DNA of 64,000 bases from positions 806,001 to 870,000 of the forward strand of contig CAVSAJ010000003.1 in the NCBI GenBank assembly GCA_963725895.1, given 5' to 3'. Position numbers and translations under genes: made by a program. Positions 8,731 to 17,728 of the stretch are shown piece after piece. Under the pieces are notes generated by a model. The model was not told the DNA's origin. It did not search any database and saw only the letters and a list, made by a program, of their open reading frames with translations. Each line of letters opens with the position of its first letter. Position 1 is the first letter of the stretch. The stretch is from Bog-473 sp963725895. Lineage in GTDB: Bacteria; Actinomycetota; Acidimicrobiia; Acidimicrobiales; RAAP-2.

Positions 8731-8904
8731 CGACAAGTTACTCTGGGCCAGGGCGGTTACCTCGATGATGTTCTCTACTACAGGCGGAACTCGCACGGTG
8801 AATGTACGCGCTCGCGTGACGGCTTCGACCCTACGATTGTGACGCCTGGAGGAGTGTGAAATGAAGGCGGCTCGAAGCTGTAAGGGACAAGAGGGAGGCT
8901 GCAA

Positions 8905-9351
8905 ATGGCATTGTTTGGCAAGAAAGCTAAGGGGCCAGCGCCGTCCAACAGCATGAACATGAGCATGAGCCTCGTAGAGGCCGCTATGCAAGATGACCCC
9001 TCTGCGTTGCTTGCAGCGTTCAAATCGGCCGGCGATCCCTCAGTCCCGTCGTTCTTTAACGGGCTGGTCCTCTTTTACCAACGCATCTCTCCTAATTTGA
9101 CGCCGGAGCAAAAGGATGCCATGCGCGATGAGATCAGCAGGTGCGGAGGTACTCCAGAGATCAGGGCTGCCGTATGCGCGGTCGTGGTACCTGCGATCGT
9201 CGATTTGGATAGTGGCGCCACTACCGCAGCGATTAAAAACCACGCTGATGTGATCAGAAGCCAGGCTGGCGATTTCCTCCTCGAAACGGTTCTTACGGCA
9301 GCGCGAGTCAATAAGCGCTTGGCGATAAAGCTGAACTGGAGTGCCTCGTGA
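8905..9351 (+). CDS. Hypothetical helical protein
   Basis: 148 residues; the ATG at 8905 follows GAGGGAGG at 7 bases. The N-terminus has a basic FGKKAKGP then a Met-rich NSMNMSMSLVEAAM. The remainder is predicted helical with an aliphatic core (AAVCAVVVPAIVDL). No signal peptide, membrane helix or catalytic motif is visible. It closes the plus-strand run of unknown genes. Confidence 0.55.
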   Translation: MALFGKKAKGPAPSNSMNMSMSLVEAAMQDDPSALLAAFKSAGDPSVPSFFNGLVLFYQRISPNLTPEQKDAMRDEISRCGGTPEIRAAVCAVVVPAIVDLDSGATTAAIKNHADVIRSQAGDFLLETVLTAARVNKRLAIKLNWSAS

Positions 9352-9529
9352 CAATGGAGGGCTGCGTCCGGCGTGCCGTGACGCTGGTCCTGGTAACCGA
9401 GAACCATCCCCGTTTGAGTAAAGCGGCAGGACGGGACAGGCAATGAGCGCCCAGCACCCAAAGGCCCGCCGACAGCGCCCATTTGCCAGCAGCGTTCTCC
9501 TGATTGCCCTGTTTATTAACCTCTACCGG

Positions 9530-10445
9530 ATGAGGAGGCGGGCGCTCAGGCTAACGCCGGTGCTGGCCGTGCTGGCGGTGGCGGGATGCTCGAACGCCAC
9601 GACGCTAGCTGCTTCGACGGGGGTCGCCTACGTGGCCACCGGGTACGCCGGGACCGTGGTCCCCGTCGATCTTGGCACGAGCACGGTCGGCAAGCCTATG
9701 ACGGTCCTACGCGGCGGTGGCCTCACCGGCCTCATCAACGGCATCGCGATCACACCTAACGGCAAGACCGCATACGTCAGCGGTGACGGCACTCTCATCC
9801 CCATCGACCTCGCCACCCGCACCATCGGCAAGCCGATCAAGGTGCCCGGCGGCGGCGGAGGCGCCATTGCGATTGCACCCGACGGCGCTACCGCCTACGT
9901 GGCCATCGGCGGGGGGTCTTACAACGCTTCGACCGGCGTATACGCCAGCACCAACATTGTTCCGATAGACCTCGTCACCGGCAGGGCGGGCAAGTCCATA
10001 GTGGTGCCGGGCGCCGGCGCAGGCCATCATCGCGATCACTCCGGACGGAAAGACCGCTTATGTGATTGACGACATCAATGGTGCCGTGGTCCCCGTAGAC
10101 CTCGCGACCGGCAGTCTCGGCGAACCGATCAGCGTGCCGTACGACGATGACGACGGCGACGGCGCCTACGGCATTGCGATCACTAGCGGTGGAACCGCTT
10201 GGGTGAGCGGCGCCGCCAGTGCCACCCTCATTCCCATCAACCTCGGCACTCGCGCTGTAGGCAAGCCCATTCACGTTGTCACAGCGCCCAACGGTGTCTT
10301 CGGAATAGCGGTCACTCCCGATGGGAAGACCGCCTACGTGACGAACAACAGCTCCGACATCATCCCCATCAACCTCGCCACCCGCGCCGTAGGCAAGCCC
10401 ATCACAGTGCGGCCCGACGCCGGGGACGTCGCTATCGCTCCATAG
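9530..10445 (+). pseudogene. YVTN-type beta-propeller lipoprotein with one frameshift
   Basis: The N-terminus MRRRALRLTPVLAVLAVAGC is a lipoprotein signal (lipobox V-A-G-C). An in-frame ATG at 9443 would extend it by 29 residues. About six blades follow with the repeat I-A-x-T-P-D-G-K-T-A-Y-V and I-D-L-A-T-R-T-x-G-K-P-I-x-V. The frame breaks near 10020-10024 (GGCGCAGGCC): the upstream frame stops at 10069, while the blade sequence AIIAITPDGKTAYVIDD resumes one base shifted and runs to a TAG at 10443. These 40-residue repeats match the YVTN/YncE-like propeller family. An indel error cannot be excluded. Confidence 0.7.
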
Positions 10446-10601
10446 CAGTGCGTCGGTACTCGGTGGCTGGCCCTCGGAGGTCCACCACCCCTCTGACCTG
10501 CATGTTTGTAGGGGGATGGTGCCATCGGCGCGAAACCACTGAGCCGATTTAGGCGTCTCCGCCTCCGAACCTGTGAGTCAAGTGTGGCTATCGGGTTGGG
10601 T

Positions 10602-11954
10602 CTAGCGGACTTCAGGTGCCCGCTCGCGGTTATTCATCAGGTAGTCGATCAAATGCTCCGTGAGGAGCTCTTCATGGATCGCGATGCCTTCCATCTCCAT
10701 GGCCGTGCATAGGCCCCGGTCCCAATGCGCCGCGATCGGATTGCCGACGAGAGGTACGGCGTCGCCGGCTGTCATGCTCACCGCATGCTCATAGGTCTCG
10801 CGATCGAACAGCCAGGTCTCACATCCGAGCTCACCGACTACTCGGTTGGCGATTGCGACTCCGGGCCAATCGAAATCGCCGCGATAACGAATCGTGGCCC
10901 CACTATCGGAGATCTGACGCAAGAGCTTCATCGCGATAGTCGTGGGATTGCCAGCGGTGCAGACGATAGTGCTGTCGGCGCCACGGTCAACCGCCGCCTC
11001 CAGCACGGCGGGGTTCTCACAGATGTACACGAGGGATCCGCTTCGAAGTCTGATCGGCACTTGCAAGTCGCGCCCACAAATGTGGCTTGGAAGCGCCGCG
11101 TCTGCTCGTTCACGGAGGTGCCGAGCCACGAGACTGTTCGGTTCGGGACGGAGGTTGGCTACGAGAACGGTCGTTGAGGCACTGTCGCAGAGGATGCCTA
11201 CTGACGCCCACAACGTTCGGCGTTCTGCTGCGTTCCGTGGATAGGCGGAATCGGTGATTGCCGCCGCGCCACGAAGAACAAGAGCCGTGAGTCGATGGCC
11301 ATCGTCGAGCACGTGGGCACCGCGCGCGCCGCCGTAGCGAGCTGCGAGCTCGGTGCGCGCCATGGGTTGTCCTTCAGACAGTGGCAACGCGGCAAGACAA
11401 GACGCAGCGGTCACGAGAAGGTTCTCGTCCTCAGTAACGCTACGAGTCAAGAGACCGCTCTTCTCGACGCCCTGTAGCCATAGATCAACCCACACATGCA
11501 TACCGTCCTCGGCGTGCAACAACCGTCGGGCAGCGTCGCCAGCGTCGTCACGACGAGTTCGCTGAGCGGCGGCAAGTTCGTGAGTCTTCTGAGTCCATCG
11601 CCAGTGCATCGCCGGTCCGAGGCGGGCAGCGACGACATCGCATCGCAAGGTGACGAAGCCGGCTCGACAAAGTTCTACGGACGCGGTCCACGCCGTATCG
11701 TCGCTCCCGTAGTGCGACACAATGGTGGGCCATCGTCGAGTCTCGCGTCCCAATAGGAAGTGTCGATCGGGTCCTGCTGGGAGAGCAGCGGTGGACAAGA
11801 CGTTCTCAGCCGTGAGCTCGACCGCCGAAAGCTTGACGCGGCCGGAGCGGTCCTTTGGCAACGAGTGCTCTTTGTGACCCTTGCTGATGAGGATGGGTCG
11901 GGCGACGCAGCCCTCAGGGACCCCTTGTAGCGGCACCGGGTCGCCGAGGTTCAT
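10602..11954 (-). CDS. jetD-like: JetD-like DUF2399/TOPRIM-type nuclease subunit of a Wadjet-like system
   Basis: 450 residues from an ATG at 11954 that overlaps the upstream stop in ATGA. The C-terminal third has the DUF2399 (TIGR02679-type) signature: VYICENPAVLEAA at about 309-321, VCTAGNPTTIAM, and YRGDFDWPGVAIA at about 357-369. Glu313 and the D-x-D at 360/362 fit TOPRIM metal ligands. The N-terminal part fits the DUF3323-like domain of the same family. In Wadjet (JetABCD, also studied as EptABCD/MksBEFG) the D subunit cleaves plasmid DNA after the SMC motor loads. As last gene of the operon it completes such a complex here. It appears intact. Confidence 0.8.
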   Translation of the reverse strand: MNLGDPVPLQGVPEGCVARPILISKGHKEHSLPKDRSGRVKLSAVELTAENVLSTAALPAGPDRHFLLGRETRRWPTIVSHYGSDDTAWTASVELCRAGFVTLRCDVVAARLGPAMHWRWTQKTHELAAAQRTRRDDAGDAARRLLHAEDGMHVWVDLWLQGVEKSGLLTRSVTEDENLLVTAASCLAALPLSEGQPMARTELAARYGGARGAHVLDDGHRLTALVLRGAAAITDSAYPRNAAERRTLWASVGILCDSASTTVLVANLRPEPNSLVARHLRERADAALPSHICGRDLQVPIRLRSGSLVYICENPAVLEAAVDRGADSTIVCTAGNPTTIAMKLLRQISDSGATIRYRGDFDWPGVAIANRVVGELGCETWLFDRETYEHAVSMTAGDAVPLVGNPIAAHWDRGLCTAMEMEGIAIHEELLTEHLIDYLMNNRERAPEVR

Positions 11955-14900
11955 GGGAGTCGTTCGATGAACGGGCCGGTATGCTCGACCGTCATGTTGT
12001 CGTGGGTGGAGCCAAAGACCCACGTCGGCGCGTTGAGGATGTCGCTCGGGTCACGAAACTGGAAGTAGAGCAGAAGTCCGCAATGGCGGGCAGCGTCGTC
12101 CAGCACTCCGTCTTGGCAGGTTCCGAGTACGGTGATTCCAGCCTCTTTGGCGGTGCGTGCAAGTGCTTGTAGCACTGCCTCTCGGTGGTAGTCGCCGAGA
12201 CTGTCGCCGAGTTCGTCGAGGATGAGGACGCGTCCACTACCGGTGTAGTTATCAGCAGTGGCGGCAAAGAGGGCTGCTAAGACCAAATTGATGGCCAGTA
12301 GCTTTTCGGTCGCGGTATTCGCTCGCTCAGTGTAGGGAACCAAACTGCCATTCGGTCCGCGACGGTAACGAGGGGTCACCCTCCAGTGCCAGCCCTCACG
12401 CGACGTAACTGGTCGCTGCGGTTCGACGAGCAGGTCAGCACCAGACCCTTGCGCCGCCAAGTCGAGTTGATTGAGCTTCTCACCCACTCCAGCGAGGATC
12501 GTTCGTAGCAGGCGCTCGATTTGGTCCTGGATGACTGGCAGGTTGCGCCGGCGCTCCTCGCATAGCTGCTCGGCAGCGCTCAAGGCTTCTGAACGACGTC
12601 CCCGGTCGGAGGCAATGTGTTCCTCTCGGGCGTGGTCCTCCAGTCGTAGCCGTTCTAGCCATCCGCCAAGCGCTCCGGCGACCGCGTGGAAGGCCGTCGC
12701 TTGACGCTCGTAGCTCTGGGCACGCTCATCGTCTGAACCAGAAGCGCCTGCTCGGGTTCGTTCTGCGACGGCAAGATCAACCCCGCTGCCCGGAGGAGCG
12801 CCGGCGCCGGTGTCTGCGTCGACGCCGCACAGCATGAGCGCGCGGTCTATTGCGTGATTTGCGGCGCGACGGTAGGAGGATGACGCCGCACGATCGTCAC
12901 TGCTGGGGTTCTCGGTGGCATCTTGTGCCAAGGCCACCCCAGCGCTGTCTTGATCGCCACCCCAGCGCTGTGCCCAATAGGGAAGGATGTTCCGGTTCCG
13001 GTAGTACGACTCGATCGAGCCTCGCAACTTCTGAGAAGCAGACCAAAGCTCTTTCTGGTCGTGGGTTTTGGCTGCTTCGAGTCGCTGTCGACGCTCGTTG
13101 AAACCGCCCCACGCCTCGCGTGCCTTGCCGAATGCGTCATTGCTCTTGCGGTAGGTTTCGGCAGCCTCGTTATCGTCGCGGTCGAGCTTGGCAAGGTTCT
13201 CTCGCAGCGAGGTAATGGTCGCCCGCACACTCGCGAGCTGTTCGACGGCACGGGCGGCATCGAGTTGATGCTGAAGGTCGAACAGCACATCTTGTTGACG
13301 CCCTACCTCCGCGGTGGCCCGCTGTTCTCTCTCCTTGTCCTCTTCGAGTTCGGTTCGGGCGGCATTGATCCGGGCCCGTCGGCCGGTGATCGGGGACGGG
13401 AAGTCGCCAATCACGACCACATGATCGGAGAGGTGGGCGGCTGTGCCAGTGCTCTTGGTTGCGGCGAGCTGGCGGAGGAACGGGATGGAAGAGCTGGGGG
13501 CGGCGGTGATCCCTGCTGGGGCGGGATCGCCGCCGGACTCACCGATGATGAAGGTATCGCCCGGTTGGCCGACCGAAAGTGCCATTGGGGCGTCGGCGGC
13601 CTCTATGGCGACGGCGTCGCGGTAGAGAGCGAGGCGTGGTTCCCACGCAGCCCGGGAGGTTGGCTCGATGTCGATTTCGTCGATGAGTGGGAGCGCGGAG
13701 ATCCCGGCTTCGCGCAGTCGGGCAGCGGCGCCCCCTGCAGTTCCAGCGGTTCCATCCTCGGCGGCACGCAAGGCGGTCTCGCTTCGTTCCCTATCTGCAA
13801 TAGCAACAGCCTCCGTGGCCTTGGCGATCGAGAGCTGTTCTTCGCCTCCTTGGAGAAGCACACTCAACTCCGCGGTCGAAGTCCCGTCCCAGGCTTCGGC
13901 AGCGATCTTGAGACCGTCGAGTTCGCTGAGCGCGCTGTCGAGGTGGTTTTGGCCAATGGACTTGGCGTTGCTCGTCTGCCTCCAGGATTCGTTCGAGGCT
14001 TCCAGGACCGTCTGGGCGGCAGCAGCAGCGTCCTTGAGCGCCGATCCGTCGCCCAATGCTGTGAGAGCGTCAGCGGTCGCTCGTGATTGAATCCGAATGT
14101 CGCGGCGAGCCATCGCGAGGGGCCGTATGTCCTCGCGAGCTTGGGCCAACCGGGCCGATGCGTCGACGAGTCCCTTGGCGAAATGCAACTGCCACAGTCG
14201 TTCGGCTCGGTCGAGGTGACCTCGTGCTTGGTTCCGACCGGCAATGGCCTTGAGCTCGTCGTCCTCTTCGCGCCGTCGGTTGTTGTCATCGTTGCGGAGA
14301 TCGTCGACCTCCCTGATGGTGGCATCGAGTTCAGTGCGTGCGGCCCGATCTTGGTCGAGGACGTCGTCACGACCGAGGAGTTCGAGTAGAGCGACGCCGA
14401 TCTGCTCGGGGGTAAGCATCTCTTGGGAGAGTTTGAGGAGCGATTTGCCCGGGGTCTCGTTCCCCCGGGCTTGCAGCCAAGCCATACACCGAGGGGCCGA
14501 GCCGAACAGCTCTTGGGCGTAGGTGCGAGATCCCCATTCGGGTTTCGGAAGTGCGGTCCACATGGCGTCGGCGGCCGCAGCGCGAGCCGTCGACGTTGCT
14601 GCTTCGACGAGGTGAATGCCTGGGGTCACGCGTGCTCGAAGGACTGGAGCTGCGGCGTTGATTCTGAGCCACACCGTGAGGGAGTCGTCTTCGACGTCGC
14701 GGCTGCGGAAAACGCCGATGATGTAGCCATGGTCCACGCGCGCGTACCTCTGGACATCGACGCCCGCCTTGGTTCCGTCGAAGAGAAGGCTGGTGGCTTC
14801 CGGGGCACCGTTGGCGAGCCGCCAACCGACCTCCCCGTGGAGCAAGCTGATCGCCGCGAGGAAGGTCGTCTTGCCGGATCCGTTCGAGTCGCCTTTCGGG

Positions 14901-15058
14901 CCGCGACCGGATACCGCAATGAACGTGCCCGGCGTGATGGGGACCGGGGCGCTGCGGAGTCGGCCGATGTCTAAGGTCTGGAGGCAGACGAGCTCCCGGT
15001 CGCCTATGGACCCTCGGTCGTGGTCGGCTGGAGCTGGCGCAGTGATGGTGGCCGTCAT
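11951..15058 (-). CDS. jetC-like: SMC-like ATPase (JetC-like) of a Wadjet-like system
   Basis: 1035 residues. The Walker A GDSNGSGKTT is at 56-65. There are long Glu/Arg/Ala-rich coiled coils at about 230-450 and 560-850, with a compact non-coiled segment at about 455-560 that fits a hinge. An ABC signature-like region ANTATEKLLAINLVLA precedes Walker B VLILDE at 944-949, followed by D-loop LGD. This head-coil-hinge-coil-head order is that of SMC/MukB/RecF-type ATPases. It starts in ATGA overlap with the preceding gene and ends in ATGA overlap with the nuclease gene. It likely extrudes or senses DNA loops on circular plasmids. The whole frame is open. Confidence 0.85.
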   Translation of the reverse strand: MTATITAPAPADHDRGSIGDRELVCLQTLDIGRLRSAPVPITPGTFIAVSGRGPKGDSNGSGKTTFLAAISLLHGEVGWRLANGAPEATSLLFDGTKAGVDVQRYARVDHGYIIGVFRSRDVEDDSLTVWLRINAAAPVLRARVTPGIHLVEAATSTARAAAADAMWTALPKPEWGSRTYAQELFGSAPRCMAWLQARGNETPGKSLLKLSQEMLTPEQIGVALLELLGRDDVLDQDRAARTELDATIREVDDLRNDDNNRRREEDDELKAIAGRNQARGHLDRAERLWQLHFAKGLVDASARLAQAREDIRPLAMARRDIRIQSRATADALTALGDGSALKDAAAAAQTVLEASNESWRQTSNAKSIGQNHLDSALSELDGLKIAAEAWDGTSTAELSVLLQGGEEQLSIAKATEAVAIADRERSETALRAAEDGTAGTAGGAAARLREAGISALPLIDEIDIEPTSRAAWEPRLALYRDAVAIEAADAPMALSVGQPGDTFIIGESGGDPAPAGITAAPSSSIPFLRQLAATKSTGTAAHLSDHVVVIGDFPSPITGRRARINAARTELEEDKEREQRATAEVGRQQDVLFDLQHQLDAARAVEQLASVRATITSLRENLAKLDRDDNEAAETYRKSNDAFGKAREAWGGFNERRQRLEAAKTHDQKELWSASQKLRGSIESYYRNRNILPYWAQRWGGDQDSAGVALAQDATENPSSDDRAASSSYRRAANHAIDRALMLCGVDADTGAGAPPGSGVDLAVAERTRAGASGSDDERAQSYERQATAFHAVAGALGGWLERLRLEDHAREEHIASDRGRRSEALSAAEQLCEERRRNLPVIQDQIERLLRTILAGVGEKLNQLDLAAQGSGADLLVEPQRPVTSREGWHWRVTPRYRRGPNGSLVPYTERANTATEKLLAINLVLAALFAATADNYTGSGRVLILDELGDSLGDYHREAVLQALARTAKEAGITVLGTCQDGVLDDAARHCGLLLYFQFRDPSDILNAPTWVFGSTHDNMTVEHTGPFIERLP

Positions 15059-15665
15059 GATTCCCCTCCGGTGGTCGTCGCACGTCGCGGCGGATTGAGG
15101 CGCCGAGCGGCCCGGAGCGGTCAGCGGCCATGATCAGGTCCTCCCAAAGCGCTTGCGATTGGGTAGCGGTGAGTCGGCGGAGCGCGGGTCCTGGAGTGAC
15201 ACCTCCGACGGGACTTCGATCGATCAGGCCGCGGGCGTCCAGACGGCGGAGGGCTCCGCGAATCACGCTTCGATACTGGGGCCGATACTGCTCCAGCTCG
15301 GCAGCGGGTATGCCGGGGGCATCCCATCCGGCGCCAGATATGGCGCTGCGGGAGCGGTCCAGGCACACGGTGTTGATCAGAACGAGAGCCAGCACTGCTC
15401 GATCGTCGGGGGGGAGGATCCCGAGGCCGCTTTCCGCCAACTCGGCCACGATCTGGTCGTCGTAGCCGGTGAGCCAGTGCCCTCGGGGCGCTTCGATCAA
15501 TACGCGGCCGGCATCGCGGGCGAGAGTCGCGAGGTAGGCGCGAAGCGCCGGGTCGGCCAGACCTGGATAGTCGCGCTCGGGCACGGGGTTGAGTGCGGTC
15601 TCAACGGCGGTCCACGCCGTCCAGACGTGGTCGCGGCTGCGTTCGTCGAGAGCGTCGAGGGTCAC
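15055..15665 (-). pseudogene. Second small winged-helix (KITE-like) subunit; one frameshift near its 3' end
   Basis: It starts at GTG 15665 in GTGA overlap with the previous stop and codes for about 200 residues. The visible fold is helical with a winged-helix-like part, SVIRGALRRLDARGLIDRSP, and a strand VTPGPALRRLTA. The frame as written runs on far into the SMC gene. If one G is restored in the run at 15111-15113, the C-terminus becomes AARRLNPPRRATTTGGES and stops in a TGA overlapping the SMC ATG, matching the 4-base overlaps elsewhere in the operon. That makes a single-base loss (real or artefactual) very likely. Size and position suggest a KITE-type partner of the kleisin. Confidence 0.6.
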
Positions 15666-16168
15666 TCGATGCCCCCCTTGGTGGATGCCAGGAGGGGATG
15701 ATGTCGTCTTAGGGCCGTCACCGAGCGAGGCGTCCAGGTGGCGACTGCCGGGCCGAGTCGGAGGTGACCCTCCTCGTCGCTGTCCACGAGGTCGAGCTCT
15801 CGTAGCTCGGCGAGGTACTTGGCGATCACCTTGGTGTCCCGGTCGAGGATGGCTGCCAGCTGTTCAATCGCATCTTGCGGTAGCGGCTGCCCGGGGTAGG
15901 GATCGGCTGAGGAATCTGTCCAGGACAATGCCAAGAGGGCGGCAATTACTCCCGTGGGGAAGGCGGAGAGTCGGGCGGTCGGTGGTCCATCGGGATCGGG
16001 GTCGTGACCGTCGGCCCAGCCGAGGCGGATCGACGAGCCGACTCTGACCACTCTGCGCCCGATCTTGGCTGCTGCTCCGGCGACGTCGGTGCCCGCGCTG
16101 TCAACCACGGGCAGCGACCCCTCGGCTCGCAACCTGGCCAGGGCCAGTGCGGACCGATCCGCCGTCAT
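15662..16168 (-). CDS. jetB-like: First small winged-helix (KITE-like, JetB-like) subunit
   Basis: 168 residues from the ATG at 16168 (MTADRSALALARLRAEG), which overlaps the upstream stop in ATGA. Residues about 115-150, AIEQLAAILDRDTKVIAKYL through LDLVDSDEEGHLRLG, form a helix-turn-helix plus wing. The size and place between a kleisin-like gene and the SMC gene fit the KITE (MukE/JetB) subunits of SMC complexes. The assignment is by architecture and neighbourhood; the residues themselves match no family I can name with certainty. Confidence 0.6.
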   Translation of the reverse strand: MTADRSALALARLRAEGSLPVVDSAGTDVAGAAAKIGRRVVRVGSSIRLGWADGHDPDPDGPPTARLSAFPTGVIAALLALSWTDSSADPYPGQPLPQDAIEQLAAILDRDTKVIAKYLAELRELDLVDSDEEGHLRLGPAVATWTPRSVTALRRHHPLLASTKGGIE

Positions 16169-17429
16169 CGAGTGACCTCTTCTTCTCGGGTGTGGAGCGA
16201 TGAAGGATCGTTGGTGGCCGGGGCTCGGCTGAGCGTGACTGGCGTCGAACACCAGGCGACGTCAATATTAGGGTCCGCGAGCAGTCCGTCCCCGATCTCA
16301 AGCGCCGCGAGCACGGCAGGGTCGCGATCTGCTTGGAGCAGATTGGCGAGGATGGCGGAGGCTGCGGTCCAGGGTCCGCCGCGCAGCAGCGAGGTGAGGT
16401 CCATGGTCGGGTGCTCTTGGAGCAGCGAGCCGACCTGACGTTCAAGGCGCTCTCGACGTGCCGCTCTGACCTTGCGACGCTGGTCAAGCGGGTCCGGGCC
16501 GGCTGGTACATCAGGCTCCGGTGGCAGCTCGCGACCTTGCCCTCGAGGGCGCCAATCTTCGATCGCGGTGACCACATCTTGAGCGTGGACGACCACGGCC
16601 GGGGCGTCGAAGACGAGTCTGGCGGCGACTGCGGCGAGTTCATGCCACGGGGCGTGGATTGCCGCCGTTCTCCAGGTCTCGGGTGAAAGGACATCGAAGG
16701 CCGCGCGGCGCCACCCTCGACCACGATCCGGTCGGCCGCCGCGCCCAAGTAGCGGTCGTAACGCTGCGCCTCGGTGACCGTCTCGTGCCCGAGAGGTTCC
16801 AGCTGTGGGTAGGTGGCGGCGACCAGTCGAACGAGGCGGTCGAGATTGGTCAGGAGGTTTTGTTGCTCATGGTGACGGATCTCGCCGTACAGCTCGGCAA
16901 TGGGAGCTCGTGCGAGTCGTGCAAGGGTGTCGGCAAAGAGTCGGAAGAAGATGCGGGCCTGGTCGAGCGCTTGCGCAACCTGTTCGGCTGTGGCGGACTG
17001 GGTCTGTATGGCAGACGCGGTGCGATCGAGAAGAAGGAGTAGCTCGCTCACACCGCCCTGGGTGGTGATCCGCTCGATGACTTGCACGCCAGCCAATGAT
17101 CTCGGATCGAGGACGAAGCGCGTCGCACCCTTGTGGTCGTCGAGCGGACGCAGCATTCCGAGGCCAACGAAGACCCGAAGACGTCGTTCCAGCTCGTCAC
17201 GGTCCGCTGGGTCGATTCGCTCTTCGATCTCTCGCAGCGAAAGTCCTGACGCCGCTTCGGGTTGACAGCAGACCTCGACCACCGATCGAGCGAGTTCGAC
17301 AAGGTCAAGGTCCTCGACGACAGCCCCCACGTCGCGTGCGAACGGCGCGGCGAACGGGCCGATGACCTCGCTTGGCGCACTCAGTTCGAGCTGTTCAGCG
17401 GTCGTCCGAGCCCGTCGGCGCCTAGGCAC
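16165..17429 (-). pseudogene. jetA-like: Kleisin-like (JetA-like) subunit, frame broken once
   Basis: The frame opens at 17429 with a basic N-terminus (MPRRRRARTTAEQLEL). It reads well to DRIVVEGG, then becomes shadow sequence. The protein continues in the neighbouring frame from about 16713 (WRRAAFDVLSPETWRTAAIH onwards) to a TGA at 16165-16167 that overlaps the next ATG. Restoring one G in GAGGGTGG gives about 420 residues. Residues 60-95 look like a winged helix (LSLREIEERIDPADRDELER), followed by long helices (about 120-215), the pattern of MukF/JetA kleisins. It is the promoter-proximal gene of the operon. It may be inactivated, or an assembly indel may be present. Confidence 0.6.
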
Positions 17430-17728
17430 GGCCGATGTCCTCGACCGACCTTGACCTGTCCGAGCTCGGTGCTCCGTGGCGCGCCAAGCGCGAGCTTCGG
17501 ATGGCTGTCGCAGCCCGCTGGCGGTGTATTTGGATCACGCGCTCCAGTGTGGCTGGCGGGTGTGACCACAACAGAGAAGAACCGAACTCCTGCACCATGG
17601 TTTCGCACGAGGGCAAGCAGACCGTGGCTTTCCCCGGCGTCTCCCGGACAATGGCCCTCGGCGAAGGATCGCCCTGGCGGGACCTGGAGGACGCCGACCC
17701 GGTTGCTCCCGTATCGTGCGGGCTGTGG
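17430..17728. other. Divergent intergenic region upstream of the Wadjet-like operon
   Basis: About 300 bases separate the start of the minus-strand operon (17429) from the most plausible start of the plus-strand gene (17729). The plus frame is technically open here, but its translation is Trp/Cys/Arg-rich and has no domain character. I see no clear -35/-10 pair or inverted repeat. It should hold both promoters. Confidence 0.4.

Noticed and set aside
12923..14090. Long plus-strand open frame opposite the SMC gene
   Set aside because: Gly/Ser/Arg-rich antisense shadow of coiled-coil codons, no ribosome-binding site or motif.
14367..15055. Minus-strand open frame running on from the second small subunit through the SMC gene
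   Set aside because: Its translation there is Arg/Pro/His-rich shadow of the SMC frame; the natural end is the TGA overlapping the SMC start after one base is restored.
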